A DNA stretch of 64,000 nt from Mycobacterium triplex (GTDB lineage Bacteria > Actinomycetota > Actinomycetes > Mycobacteriales > Mycobacteriaceae): NCBI RefSeq assembly GCF_000689255.1, contig NZ_HG964446.1, positions 3,392,734-3,456,733 on the forward strand, in the 5' to 3' direction. The translations under genes were made by a program, and so were the position numbers. Positions 34,678 through 43,735 of the stretch are shown piece by piece. The notes below the pieces were generated by a model. That model was not told the origin of the DNA. It ran no database searches and saw only the letters and a program-made list of their open reading frames with translations. Each line of letters starts with the position of its first letter. The stretch's first letter is position 1.

Positions 34678-35076
34678 ATGATTCGCGAGGTACTCGCCGT
34701 CGCTGTGATTGCGGGTGGCGCCATCGGCGTGGCGCCCAGCGCGGCAGCCGGTTACGAGGGCGATGTCCCGAACATGAACTATCAGGCCTCGCTGGGCGCA
34801 CCGTGCGACAACTACGAACGCTTCATCTTCGGGCGCGGCCCCAGCGGCCAGGCCGAAGCTTGTCATTTCCCGCCGCCTAACCAGTTCCCGGCGGCCACCA
34901 CCGGCTACTGGGTGATCTCGTATCCGCTCTACGGCGTCCAGCAGGCCGGCGCCAAGTGTCCGGGCCCGCAGTCCGCGGCACAGTCCGATCGCGGACTGCC
35001 CATGCTCTGCCTGGGGGCGCAAGGGTGGCAAGAGGGCTGGTTCACCGGCGCAGGGTTCTTCCCGCCGTCCGGATAA
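34678..35076 (+). CDS. Secreted protein of unknown function (Rv1891-like)
   Basis: A 132-residue exported protein. Signal peptide MIREVLAVAVIAGGAIGV with cleavage after AAA near residue 24. The mature part has four Cys (GAPCDNYERF, EACHFPP, GAKCPGP, MLCLGAQGW) and ends TGAGFFPPSG, a pattern seen in a family of small secreted mycobacterial proteins. ATG 34678 has GGGAGGCGC before it. The gene order with the next two small genes equals Rv1891-Rv1893. Confidence 0.88.
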   Translation: MIREVLAVAVIAGGAIGVAPSAAAGYEGDVPNMNYQASLGAPCDNYERFIFGRGPSGQAEACHFPPPNQFPAATTGYWVISYPLYGVQQAGAKCPGPQSAAQSDRGLPMLCLGAQGWQEGWFTGAGFFPPSG

Positions 35077-35081
35077 CGACC

Positions 35082-35372
35082 ATGCGCGAACGTCGGCCGG
35101 CGCAAAGCCCGATTCCCCGGTGGCTGCGCTTCGTGCTGGCGTCCGACCGGGCCGGCTCGGCGTGGTACATCGGGACCGGCTTCTTCTTCGCCCCGGTGCT
35201 CGCGGTCTTGTCGCCGTGGCCCGCCGTCACCGCCGCCGTCTGGGCGGTGATCGGATTGGCGGGGCTGTGGCTGGGACTGCTCGGCATCGCGATGGCCGTC
35301 GGGCTGGCGCGAATCCTGCGCTCCGGCGCCGAGATCCCCGAGGACTATTGGCGCTCCCTGGTGAATTACTGA
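35082..35372 (+). CDS. Small membrane protein (Rv1892-like)
   Basis: A 96-residue protein with two membrane spans, YIGTGFFFAPVLAVL and TAAVWAVIGLAGLWLGLLGIAM, a basic N-terminus (RPAQSPIPRWLRFVL) and an acidic end. The topology is N-in, C-in by the positive-inside rule. Function unknown. It starts five bases behind the secreted-protein gene and is part of its operon. Confidence 0.85.
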   Translation: MRERRPAQSPIPRWLRFVLASDRAGSAWYIGTGFFFAPVLAVLSPWPAVTAAVWAVIGLAGLWLGLLGIAMAVGLARILRSGAEIPEDYWRSLVNY

Positions 35373-35417
35373 CCCTCTAGAGTCGACATCAAAGTCCGGC
35401 AACGATAGGAGACTCCG

Positions 35418-35645
35418 GTGGCGATCAACCCCAGAGACGCCGTGGACGCGGTCAAGGACATCGCGACCAACGCCGTCGAAAAGGCTTCGGACATCGTCGA
35501 AAACGCCGGCGACATCATCCGCGGCGACCTCAGGGGCGGGGTAAGCGGCATCGTCGAGAATTCGATCGACATCGCGACGCACGCCGTGGAAAGAACCAGG
35601 GAAGTCTTTACCGGCGGCGGCAAGTACGACGTGGAAGAGGACTAG
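35418..35645 (+). CDS. Small amphipathic helical protein (Rv1893-like)
   Basis: A 75-residue protein from GTG 35418, with GGAG eleven bases before it (ATAGGAGACTCCG). It is built of helical repeats of about eleven residues (AVDAVKDIATNAVEKASDIVE, ENSIDIATHAVERTREV), the pattern of lipid-droplet-surface or LEA-like amphipathic proteins. No domain is assigned. It ends the small operon started at 34678. Confidence 0.82.
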   Translation: MAINPRDAVDAVKDIATNAVEKASDIVENAGDIIRGDLRGGVSGIVENSIDIATHAVERTREVFTGGGKYDVEED

Positions 35646-35662
35646 CCGACGAGAAGTCGCCG

Positions 35663-36793
35663 TCAGACGCTGGCGGCCTCGTTCAGCTCGTCGAGCGTGT
35701 TCGTCGCCTCCAAGTACTCCTGCACCCACCGCTCGATCACGGTCGACGTCTTCTCGACCTTGGTGAACTGCCCGACGACCTGACCGACGGGGTTGAACGC
35801 CACGTCGACGGATTCGTTGGGGTAGCGGTTCGTGGCGCGCACGGCCATACCGGAAACCATGTACTGCAATGGCATACCGAGCGGCTTCGGGTTCTCAGGT
35901 TTCTCCCATGCCTCGGTCCAGTCGTTGCGCAGCATGCGCGCGGGCTTGCCGGTGAACGAGCGGCTCCGCACGGTGTCGCGGCTGCCGGCCTTGACGTAGG
36001 CCTCCTGCTGCACCGGCGTGTTCGAAGATTCCTCGACCATCAGCCATTGCGACCCGGTCCATGCGCCCTGGCAGCCCAGCGCCAAGGCCGCGGCGATCTG
36101 CTGGCCGCTGCCGATGCCGCCGGCGCCGAGGACGGGAACCGGGGCCACCTCCTTGACGACCTGCGGCCACAGCACGATCGAGCCGACCTCGCCGCAGTGT
36201 CCGCCGGCCTCGCCGCCCTGGGCGATGACGATGTCGACACCGGCATCGGCGTGCTTGCGCGCCTGCGAGGGGGAGCCGCACAACGCGGCGACCTTGAGGC
36301 CGGCCTCATGGATGTGCTTGATCATATCGGCCGGCGGGGTGCCCAGCGCGTTGGCGATCATCTTCACCTTCGGGTGCTTGAGCGCCACCTCGACCTGCGG
36401 CGTGGCCGTCGCCTCGGTCCAGCCGAGCAGCTGCAGGGTGTCGCCGTCGCTGTCCTCGACCGGCACGCCGTGATCGGCCAGGATCTTCTTCCCGAAGTCA
36501 AGATGTTCCTGGGGCACCATCTTGCGCAGCGTCTCGGCAAGCTCTTCGGCCGACAGGTTCGAGTCCATGCCCTCGTACTTGTTGGGGATCACGATGTCGA
36601 CGCCGTACGGGTGGTCACCGATGTTCTCGTCAATCCAGTTGAGTTCGATCTCCAGCTGCTCCGGGGTGAAGCCCACCGCGCCGAGCACGCCAAACCCCCC
36701 GGCCTTGCTGACCGCCACCACGACATCGCGACAGTGCGTGAAGGCGAAGATCGGGAACTCGATACCGAGTTCGTCGCAAATAGGGGTGTGCAT
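35663..36793 (-). CDS. Nitronate monooxygenase / 2-nitropropane dioxygenase-like flavoprotein
   Basis: A 376-residue FMN TIM-barrel enzyme, homologue of Rv1894c. MHTPICDELGIEFPIFAFTHCRDVVVAVSKAGGFGVLGAVG is the usual N-terminus. FMN-contacting segments include VDIVIAQGGEAGGHCGEVGSIVLWPQV with the catalytic-region His and PVPVLGAGGIGSGQQIAAALALG. It oxidises alkyl nitronates or related compounds in relatives; true substrate is unknown. A perfect KstR-type box stands 27 bases upstream, and from memory Rv1894c is in the KstR regulon, which ties it to steroid catabolism. Confidence 0.93.
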   Translation of the reverse strand: MHTPICDELGIEFPIFAFTHCRDVVVAVSKAGGFGVLGAVGFTPEQLEIELNWIDENIGDHPYGVDIVIPNKYEGMDSNLSAEELAETLRKMVPQEHLDFGKKILADHGVPVEDSDGDTLQLLGWTEATATPQVEVALKHPKVKMIANALGTPPADMIKHIHEAGLKVAALCGSPSQARKHADAGVDIVIAQGGEAGGHCGEVGSIVLWPQVVKEVAPVPVLGAGGIGSGQQIAAALALGCQGAWTGSQWLMVEESSNTPVQQEAYVKAGSRDTVRSRSFTGKPARMLRNDWTEAWEKPENPKPLGMPLQYMVSGMAVRATNRYPNESVDVAFNPVGQVVGQFTKVEKTSTVIERWVQEYLEATNTLDELNEAASV

Positions 36794-36819
36794 TACAACT
36801 CCTGGGATGCTGGCCGAAT

Positions 36820-36833
36820 TGGAACGTGTTCTA
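36820..36833. promoter_or_regulatory. KstR-type operator upstream of the nitronate monooxygenase gene
   Basis: TGGAACGTGTTCTA fits TnnAACnnGTTnnA at every fixed position and shares the centre GAACGTGTTC with the box at 14224-14237. It is placed 27 bases upstream of the ATG at 36793, suitable for repression. Confidence 0.75.
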
Positions 36834-36910
36834 GTTTAGTACGCGTGCCCATGACGTGGCCAGGGGCCCCTGACCAGCGCCCCGCGACTACGACGCGTTG
36901 CTCTGTGCGG

Positions 36911-37375
36911 TCAGGCCACCAGCGTGCGGGAAAGCCACAGCACCAGGAAGGCAAGGATGCACCCCGCGCAGACGAGGTGATCGCGACAGACCGATCGCGC
37001 CAGGTGGCTTTGCTCGGCCGCGCTATCGGAGCGATGCCCCAGCCGAATCGCGTCGGGCACCGTCTGCGTCAGCGCCAGCATCATCGGGATCCCGGCAAGC
37101 CCGGCCGACAGCACCAGTAGCCATGCGGGATCGCGCCCGAGGGTCGCCTGAAACCCGAACGCTCCCAACAGAATCAACATGACCAGAGCAATCAGCCGGC
37201 TCATCGGTCGTGATGTGGTGGTGGCGCGGTGGTAATACGCCGCGATGGAGGCAAGCACGGGCTCGGGCAGTTCGTCGCCGGCGGACCGATGCGCGAGCAC
37301 CTGGACGTCGAACATCAAGTCCATCCAGACAACGGCGAAGAGGAACCCGCTGCAGGCCGTGAGTAGGGGAGCCAT
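36911..37375 (-). CDS. Four-span membrane protein of unknown function
   Basis: A 154-residue inner-membrane protein. Spans are LLTACSGFLFAVVWMDLMFDV, LIALVMLILLGAFGFQATLG, LLVLSAGLAGIPMMLALTQ and VCAGCILAFLVLWLSRTL. Acidic WMDLMFD in the first span and AYYHRATTTSRP in the loop are seen in a small actinobacterial family without assigned role. ATG 37375 follows GGAGGTGG; a GTG seven codons earlier overlaps that site. Confidence 0.8.
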   Translation of the reverse strand: MAPLLTACSGFLFAVVWMDLMFDVQVLAHRSAGDELPEPVLASIAAYYHRATTTSRPMSRLIALVMLILLGAFGFQATLGRDPAWLLVLSAGLAGIPMMLALTQTVPDAIRLGHRSDSAAEQSHLARSVCRDHLVCAGCILAFLVLWLSRTLVA

Positions 37376-37478
37376 GCGCAACCACCTCCGCTTCACCCCT
37401 CGTGACTACTCGCGGACGACGAGTCGTTTTATTGTTTCCCAGCAGGCCGAATAGTCACAGACCTGCGGCCGGGAAGTG

Positions 37479-38588
37479 TCACGCGACGGCGTTGACCGAA
37501 GCCAACAACCACGACTTCCATTCGGTGGGAATCGGTATGTATCCGTTGTCCGCCAAGCCGTGCTGGCCGGCACCGAGCGCGCTCTCTAGGAATGCGCGCA
37601 CAGCGGTGCCGACCTGCGGATCCGCATACTTCGAGCAGACGATCTCGTACGTCGCCATCACAATCGGATAGGCGCCGGACTGCGTGGGGTTATAGAACGA
37701 CACGGTGTCGAGCACCATGTCGTTGTCCCGGCCGATCACGGCGGCGCCCGCAATCGTCTTGCTCACCGAGTCGGTGCTGATCACTACCGGGTCCGGACCG
37801 GCCGGGGTGACGATCTTCGCCATGTTCAAATTCTTCGCCTCCGCGAACGACCACTCGTTGTAGGTGACCGCCCCCTCGGTGGCCTTCACCGCCGACGAGG
37901 TGCCGTCGTTGCCCTTGGCGCCCTCGCCGACCCCACCGTTGAAAGCCTTCCCGGAGCCTTTACCCCACACGCCCCCGGAGGCCGCATCGAGGTACTTCTG
38001 GAAGTTGTCCGTGGTGCCGGACATATCACTGCGGAACACGACACGAATTGGCTCGGCGGGCAGCATCACGCCCTTATTGAGCGCTTGAATCGCGGCATCG
38101 TTCCACGTCGTAATGGCGCCTTTGAAGATCTTCGCCGCCGTCTGGGCATCGAGAATCAGCGAATTCAAGCCCTTGACGTTGTAGGTGATCGCGATCGGCC
38201 CGAACACCACCGGAAGGTCCCACGCCGGCGAGCCACAACGCTGCTGCGCCGCGGCGTACTCATTGCCCGCCAGCGGTGAGTCCGAGCCGCCGAAATCGGT
38301 TAGGTTGCCGATGAATTCGCTAATCCCTGCACCCGAGCCATTCGGGGTGTAGTCCAAGGTCTGGCCGGGGCAGGCTTGTTCGAACGCCTTGATGAACCGA
38401 GTCATCGCGTTGGCCTGCGCCGTCGACCCGCTCGCCTTCAGCGTCGCCTTCCCGCCGCAATTCACCGTCACCGGAGACGTCGCCGTTGTCGAATTCCCGC
38501 CGGCGTTATCGTCACCGCCGCATCCCGATAACAGCAGTGCACCGCTGACCGCGACACTCAACGCGGCGTCAAATCGGTTGCGCTTCAA
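37479..38588 (-). CDS. pstS: Phosphate ABC transporter substrate-binding lipoprotein PstS
   Basis: A 369-residue lipoprotein that captures phosphate for PstCAB. TTG start at 38588 behind GGAACGGA; signal [18 protein letters not shown] with lipobox LSGC. Phosphate-binding elements are [35 protein letters not shown] and [15 protein letters not shown]. It resembles the multiple PstS proteins of mycobacteria. No pstC, pstA or pstB gene is adjacent, so it must serve a permease encoded elsewhere or act in phosphate sensing. Confidence 0.95.
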   Translation of the reverse strand: MKRNRFDAALSVAVSGALLLSGCGGDDNAGGNSTTATSPVTVNCGGKATLKASGSTAQANAMTRFIKAFEQACPGQTLDYTPNGSGAGISEFIGNLTDFGGSDSPLAGNEYAAAQQRCGSPAWDLPVVFGPIAITYNVKGLNSLILDAQTAAKIFKGAITTWNDAAIQALNKGVMLPAEPIRVVFRSDMSGTTDNFQKYLDAASGGVWGKGSGKAFNGGVGEGAKGNDGTSSAVKATEGAVTYNEWSFAEAKNLNMAKIVTPAGPDPVVISTDSVSKTIAGAAVIGRDNDMVLDTVSFYNPTQSGAYPIVMATYEIVCSKYADPQVGTAVRAFLESALGAGQHGLADNGYIPIPTEWKSWLLASVNAVA

Positions 38589-38832
38589 TTCCGTTCCTAT
38601 CTGTCGCGACGAAACGGGATAGGCGCCGCGCGGTCCGCGGTGCACTAACCAGCCAGCTCAGGCAGTCACGAGGCAAATATTAACAAGGTATGTACCCGCG
38701 AAGATTTGCCATCCGCGGACGATGCGGTGACGACTCTTGATCCGCTCCGCCGGCAGCGGGTAGCGTAGTGCTGCCAATTACGAAACGTTGAGTAGCGTAA
38801 TAGGGTTCCCGTCCACCGAAAGGATCGGCTCG

Positions 38833-40761
38833 ATGCGCAGCCCCTACTCCGGGCGCCCTTTCACCACGTCAACGGCGGAAATCGCGGCGGCCTTGCAGGA
38901 TGTCAGCATCCCCACGCTGCTGCTGTCGCTCGTCCACATCACCGGCGACCCGCGCTTCATCCGCGACTACAAGCAGATGGGCATCTTCCTCAACGAGGTG
39001 CAGGGATTCATGTCCGAGGAGGACAAGGCCCGCGCCCGTGCCGAGGCGCTGACCGTCATCACCGACTATCGCGACCGCGGCTGCCCCGAGCCGGAGCCGC
39101 TGAGCCTCTCGCTGATCCGGGAAATGATCGACTGGGCGGCCTGCGAGCACGTGCCCGACGACTACCTATCCTTGGTCGCCGAAGAACTGGACCTCGACGG
39201 GACCGACCCGCGCCGGCCCGCGGCGATACCGCCCGAGCGGGCGGGGGAGGTACCGGTGCTCGTAGTCGGATGCGGGGAATCGGGCCTGTTGGCCGGTGTC
39301 CGGCTGCAACAAGCCAACATCGGATTCACGATCGTGGAGAAGAACGCCGGCCCGGGCGGAACATGGTGGGAGAACAGCTATCCCGGTGCCCGAGTGGATG
39401 TTGCCAACCACTTCTATTGCTACAGCTTCGAACCCAACAACGAGTGGACACACTTCTTCGCCGAACAGGACGAGCTGCAGCACTACTTCACCAAAGTGAT
39501 GAAGAAGCACAACCTGGCCGAGCACATCCGCTGGAACACCGAGGTTCTCGCCGCCGAATGGAATGACGACGAGGGCATCTGGAGCGTCTCGCTGCGCGAT
39601 GCCGACGGACAGACCAGCAAGCTTAGGGTCCGCGCGCTGATCACCGCGGTCGGCCAGCTCAATCGGCCGCAGATCCCCGAATTCGACGGCGCCGAAAGCT
39701 TCGCGGGGCCGGCCTTTCACTCCGCGGCCTGGGATCACTCGGTCGACATCAGCGGCAAGCGGGTCGCCCTGATCGGCGCGGGTGCCAGCGGATTCCAGAT
39801 CGCGCCCGCCATTGCCGGGGACGTCGAGCACCTCACGGTGTTCCAGCGCACCGCCCAGTGGATGTTCCCGAACGCGATGTACCACGACGAAGTCGGCGAC
39901 GGCGTGCGCTGGGCGATGACCAACCTGCCGTTCTACGGACGGTGGTACCGGTTCCTGGTGCTGTGGCCCGGATCGGACAAGGGCCTGGACGCCGCCGAAG
40001 GCGACCCGAACTACACGGGTGACGACGCGGTCAGCGACATCAACGCCGCCGCCGCCATGATGTTCTCGCAGTGGATCACCAGCCAGGTCGACGACGACGA
40101 ACTGTTGGCCAAGGTGATGCCCGACTATCCCGCCTGCGGCAAACGGACACTGCAGGACAACGGCAGCTGGCTTAAGACCCTGCAGCGCGACAACGTCGAA
40201 CTGGTCCGCACGCCGATCCAGAAGATCACCCCCCGCGGGGTCGTCACCGAAGACGGTGTGGAGCACGAGGCCGACGTCATCGTGTACGCCACCGGATTCC
40301 GGCACACCGAGGTGCTGTGGCCGCTAAAAGTGATTGGCCGCAACGGAATTGACCTGCACCAGATGTGGGGGAGCCGTCCCTATGCCTACCTGGGCATCAC
40401 GGTTCCGGATTTCCCCAACTTCTTCATCATCTACGGGCCCGGAACCCACCTCGCGCACGGCGGCAGCCTGATCTTCCAATCCGAACTGCAGATGCGCTAC
40501 ATCGACCAGTGCCTGGCGCGGCTGGCCGACGCCGACGTGCATTCGATGGAACCCAAGCCCGAGGCCGCGATCGACTGGCATCAACGGACGCAGACCCAGA
40601 TCAAGAAAATGGTGTGGTCGCATCCAGCCGTCAAACACTCCTACTTCAAGAACGCCGACGGGGAGATCCACACCGTCAGCCCATGGCGCCTCAACGAATA
40701 CTGGGCCGCGGTGCGCGAACCCGATTGGTCCCAATTCATTGTGCGACAACGCAGTTCGTAA
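38833..40761 (+). CDS. Flavin-containing Baeyer-Villiger-type monooxygenase
   Basis: A 642-residue FAD/NADPH enzyme. A helical N-terminal extension of about 130 residues precedes the first Rossmann motif VLVVGCGESGLLAG. Next come GGTWWENSYPGARVDV (type I BVMO), FAGPAFHSAAWDHS, a variant of FxGxxxHTxxW with Ser for Thr, the NADPH motif VALIGAGASGFQIAP, and DVIVYATGFRHTEVLWP. It inserts oxygen into ketones or esters; substrate unknown. ATG 38833 follows GAAAGGATCG. The alcohol dehydrogenase gene starts 26 bases after its stop, implying alcohol-to-ketone-to-ester sequential action. Confidence 0.93.
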   Translation: MRSPYSGRPFTTSTAEIAAALQDVSIPTLLLSLVHITGDPRFIRDYKQMGIFLNEVQGFMSEEDKARARAEALTVITDYRDRGCPEPEPLSLSLIREMIDWAACEHVPDDYLSLVAEELDLDGTDPRRPAAIPPERAGEVPVLVVGCGESGLLAGVRLQQANIGFTIVEKNAGPGGTWWENSYPGARVDVANHFYCYSFEPNNEWTHFFAEQDELQHYFTKVMKKHNLAEHIRWNTEVLAAEWNDDEGIWSVSLRDADGQTSKLRVRALITAVGQLNRPQIPEFDGAESFAGPAFHSAAWDHSVDISGKRVALIGAGASGFQIAPAIAGDVEHLTVFQRTAQWMFPNAMYHDEVGDGVRWAMTNLPFYGRWYRFLVLWPGSDKGLDAAEGDPNYTGDDAVSDINAAAAMMFSQWITSQVDDDELLAKVMPDYPACGKRTLQDNGSWLKTLQRDNVELVRTPIQKITPRGVVTEDGVEHEADVIVYATGFRHTEVLWPLKVIGRNGIDLHQMWGSRPYAYLGITVPDFPNFFIIYGPGTHLAHGGSLIFQSELQMRYIDQCLARLADADVHSMEPKPEAAIDWHQRTQTQIKKMVWSHPAVKHSYFKNADGEIHTVSPWRLNEYWAAVREPDWSQFIVRQRSS

Positions 40762-40787
40762 TTCGACCAGAAAGTGAGCACAGCACT

Positions 40788-41813
40788 ATGCGCACGGTAG
40801 TCGTCGATGGACCCCGCAACATCCGGGTCGACACCCGGCCCGATCCCACGCTGCCCGGCGCCGACGGCGCGATCGTCGAAGTCAGTGCCGCCGGCATCTG
40901 CGGATCCGACCTGCATTTCTACGAGGCCGATTTCCCGATGCCCGACCCGATCGCGCTGGGCCACGAAGCGGTCGGCACCGTCGTGGAAGTCGGACCCGAG
41001 GTGCGCACCGTCAAGGCTGGAGATCAGGTCATGGTGTCGTCGGTGACCGGCTGCGGCAATTGTCCGGGGTGTGCCACCCGCGATCCGGTCATGTGCTACT
41101 CGGGTTTTCAGATCTTCGGCGGCGGCCTCCTCGGCGGTGCACAAGCCGATCTGCTCGCGGTGCCCGCCGCTGACTTCCAGCTGCTGAAGACTCCCGAGGG
41201 CATCAGCACCGAACAGGCTCTGCTGCTCACCGACAACCTGGCCACCGGATGGGCGGCAGCACAGCGTGCCGACATTCCGTTCGGCGGCACCGTGGCGGTC
41301 ATCGGGCTGGGCGCCGTCGGACTGTGCGCGCTGCGCAGCGCGTTTTTTCAGGGCGCCGCAACGGTTTTCGCGATCGATATGGTCGACGGCCGCCTGGCCC
41401 GCGCTGCTCGGTGGGGTGCCACACCGGTCAAGGCGCCGGCCCTCGAGGCGATCATGGCGGCCACCCGCGGACGTGGCGCCGATGCGGTGATCGACGCCGT
41501 CGCCACCGATTCGTCCCTCACCGACGCGGTCAACACCGTCCGGCCCGGCGGGACGGTCTCGGTTGTCGGTGTGCACGACATGAATCCGTTCCCGCTCAAT
41601 GCCCTGGGCTGCTTGATTCGCAGCACGACTATGCGCTTCACCACGGCGCCGGTGCAGCGCACCTGGCCGGAGCTGATCCCGCTGCTGCAATCGGGTCGCC
41701 TCGACGTCGACGGCATCTTCACCACCACAATGCCTTTGGATGAAGCGGCCAAGGGGTACGCGACCGCCGAGTCGCGGTCGGGCGATGACGTGAAGATTCT
41801 GCTGACGCCTTAG
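40788..41813 (+). CDS. Zinc-dependent alcohol dehydrogenase (MDR family)
   Basis: A 341-residue medium-chain dehydrogenase, homologue of Rv1895. Catalytic zinc ligands are GICGSDLHFYE (Cys) and GHEAVG (His-Glu). The structural zinc lobe is reduced to CGNCPGCATRDPVMC, four Cys. The Rossmann motif is VIGLGAVGLCALR. It should oxidise a secondary alcohol to the ketone accepted by the adjacent monooxygenase (inference). GAAAGTGAG precedes the ATG. Confidence 0.92.
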   Translation: MRTVVVDGPRNIRVDTRPDPTLPGADGAIVEVSAAGICGSDLHFYEADFPMPDPIALGHEAVGTVVEVGPEVRTVKAGDQVMVSSVTGCGNCPGCATRDPVMCYSGFQIFGGGLLGGAQADLLAVPAADFQLLKTPEGISTEQALLLTDNLATGWAAAQRADIPFGGTVAVIGLGAVGLCALRSAFFQGAATVFAIDMVDGRLARAARWGATPVKAPALEAIMAATRGRGADAVIDAVATDSSLTDAVNTVRPGGTVSVVGVHDMNPFPLNALGCLIRSTTMRFTTAPVQRTWPELIPLLQSGRLDVDGIFTTTMPLDEAAKGYATAESRSGDDVKILLTP

Positions 41814-41877
41814 TCCGCGCCGTGCTGCGTTTCGCGGCGAACATGGTTAGCCAGGATCACCACGTCGACGCGATCCG

Positions 41878-42789
41878 TTACCGGGTTGCCGTTATGTACT
41901 GCGAATGCATGAAACCGTCGATTTTCACGTCGACATCGGGTGGCGTCATCCCGTAACCCGCCTGCAAATCGAGGATGTTGCGGACGGGCTCGACGCTCCA
42001 GCCGTGCCCGGCCAGCCATTCGGCCGGATCACCCTTCGGCTCGTAGGTGAGGGAGGAGAAATCCACATCGCCGGACATGTTGACTCCGGGGTGGTTGGTT
42101 TCCAGCGCTGCGAGCTGATCGTGGTCCAAACGCGATCCCAGTGCGCCGATGGCGATGCGGCTGCCCGGGGCGCTGAGCCCACTGATCCGGGTGAAGAGCG
42201 TGTTCTGGGCTTCATCGGTCAGGTAGGGGAGGATGCCCTCCACCGACCAGGCACTGGGCCTTTCGGTGTCGAAACCGGCCCCTTCCAGCGGCCCGGACCA
42301 GTCGGTGCGCAGGTCGGCCGCGACCGCGATCCGCGCCGCCTTGGGTACCGCGCCATGCTCACCCAGCACCTGCGCCTTGAATTCCAGGACTTTAGGCAGA
42401 TCGATTTCGAAAACGCTTGTTCCGGGCGGCCATTCAAGACGATACGACCGGGAGTCCAAGCCCGCCGCGACGATCACCGCCTGCCGGATACCCGCGTCGC
42501 CCGCGGCGGTGAAAAAGTCGTCGAAGAAGCGTGTCTGCACACCGTAGAGACGCGGAAACGCGGTCTCGTCGTCGGTGTTGCCCGGATTGGCAAGCGCACC
42601 GGCCAGATACGGGTCCTGCGATGCCGCGATGAACAGCTTGGCGTACTCGTCGCGGACCAGTGGCTGCGGGCTCAGGGCGTGCACCGCGCGCCATCCCGCC
42701 ACCAGCAGCGCGGTATAGCCGACGCTGCTGACGATGTCCCATTGGTCGTCATCGGAACGGAGCGAGCCGAATTCGGGCGCCGGACTCAT
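41878..42789 (-). CDS. S-adenosylmethionine-dependent methyltransferase (TIGR00027 family)
   Basis: A 303-residue methyltransferase, homologue of Rv1896c and paralogue of the 31493 gene. Motifs are [57 protein letters not shown] and [21 protein letters not shown]. Substrate is unknown. It lies next to dtd, as in M. tuberculosis. Confidence 0.93.
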   Translation of the reverse strand: MSPAPEFGSLRSDDDQWDIVSSVGYTALLVAGWRAVHALSPQPLVRDEYAKLFIAASQDPYLAGALANPGNTDDETAFPRLYGVQTRFFDDFFTAAGDAGIRQAVIVAAGLDSRSYRLEWPPGTSVFEIDLPKVLEFKAQVLGEHGAVPKAARIAVAADLRTDWSGPLEGAGFDTERPSAWSVEGILPYLTDEAQNTLFTRISGLSAPGSRIAIGALGSRLDHDQLAALETNHPGVNMSGDVDFSSLTYEPKGDPAEWLAGHGWSVEPVRNILDLQAGYGMTPPDVDVKIDGFMHSQYITATR

Positions 42790-42816
42790 GTCACCACGGT
42801 ACCTGCGCGGGTGCGC

Positions 42817-43248
42817 TCACAGCTCGAGAATCACCGTTACCGGTCCATCGTTGACCAGTTCGACCTGCATGTTCGCCCCGAACACGCCGGTTTCGACGTG
42901 GGCGCCCAACCCGCGCAACGCTTCCGCGAACGCCGCAACCAGTGGCTCGGCCACCGCACCGGGGGCCGCGGCGTTCCAGGACGGCCGGCGGCCCTTCGCC
43001 GTGTCGGCGTACAGCGTGAACTGACTGACCACCAGGATCGGCGCATCGATATCGGCCGCGGAGCGTTCGTCGGCGAGAATACGGAGGTTCCAGAGCTTTT
43101 CGGCAAGCCGGCGCACTTTGTCGGGGTCGTCGCTGTGCGTGACGCCGACAAATGCCAGCAGCCCCTGGCTTTCGGGGTGGATCGCGCCCACCACCCGGCC
43201 GTCGACGGCCACCGCTGCCGAGGAGACCCGTTGCACCAGAACCCGCAT
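42817..43248 (-). CDS. dtd: D-aminoacyl-tRNA deacylase
   Basis: A 143-residue homodimeric enzyme that removes D-amino acids (and Gly) mischarged on tRNA. It starts [21 protein letters not shown] and has both signature motifs, [17 protein letters not shown] and the C-terminal [12 protein letters not shown] 43248 gives the exact family N-terminus and the length of Rv1897c; the longer frame to 43551 overlaps the divergent small gene. Confidence 0.97.
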   Translation of the reverse strand: MRVLVQRVSSAAVAVDGRVVGAIHPESQGLLAFVGVTHSDDPDKVRRLAEKLWNLRILADERSAADIDAPILVVSQFTLYADTAKGRRPSWNAAAPGAVAEPLVAAFAEALRGLGAHVETGVFGANMQVELVNDGPVTVILEL

Positions 43249-43288
43249 GTGGTCGATGCTGCCAGGCGGGGTGGGTACGCTCGTCTGA

Positions 43289-43594
43289 GTGTCCGTCCTA
43301 GTCGCGTTTTCCGTTACCCCGCTCGGCGTGGGCGAGGGCGTCGGCGAGATCGTCGCCGAAGCGGTGCGGGTGGTGCGCGAGTCCGGACTGCCCAACAAGA
43401 CCGATTCGATGTTCACCGTGATCGAGGGCGACACCTGGGAGGAAGTGATGGCGGTCGTACAGCGTGCCGTCGAGGCCGTGGCCGCTCGTGCCCCCAGGGT
43501 CAGCACGGTGATCAAGGCAGACATGCGAGCCGGCGTCCAGGACGCGATCACCCGGAAGGTCGCGACGGTCGAGCGCTACCTCGCCGACGGGTAG
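43289..43594 (+). CDS. MTH1187/YkoF-like (UPF0045) family protein
   Basis: A 101-residue ferredoxin-like protein from GTG 43289, homologue of Rv1898. [31 protein letters not shown] and [25 protein letters not shown] are the family's conserved strands and helices. Relatives bind thiamine-like molecules and form dimers; the role is unsettled. The lppD and lipJ genes that follow in M. tuberculosis are missing here. Confidence 0.9.
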   Translation: MSVLVAFSVTPLGVGEGVGEIVAEAVRVVRESGLPNKTDSMFTVIEGDTWEEVMAVVQRAVEAVAARAPRVSTVIKADMRAGVQDAITRKVATVERYLADG

Positions 43595-43629
43595 CGCCGC
43601 AGCCGACGGGTGTGCGCCCACGGCGTCTC

Positions 43630-43700
43630 GTGTGCATCCCCGGTGGCCCCAAGCGGCGTGTCCCCGCCGTCCGCGCACACTGCACGCCACGGATGCACAC
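43630..43700. repeat. Long-armed imperfect inverted repeat between the UPF0045 gene and cinA
   Basis: GTGTGCATCC at 43630-43639 and GGATGCACAC at 43691-43700 are exact complements; with GGCGT / ACGCC outside them the pairing extends to about 15 of 17 positions. The 51-base interior is GC-rich and contains CGGCGTGTCCCCGCCG, itself hairpin-prone. It fills most of the 141-base gap, at the spot where lppD-lipJ are absent. Terminator or insertion scar are the options. Confidence 0.45.
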
Positions 43701-43735
43701 TCACGCCATGGTGACCCGGCGGCGCCAGTAGGCTC

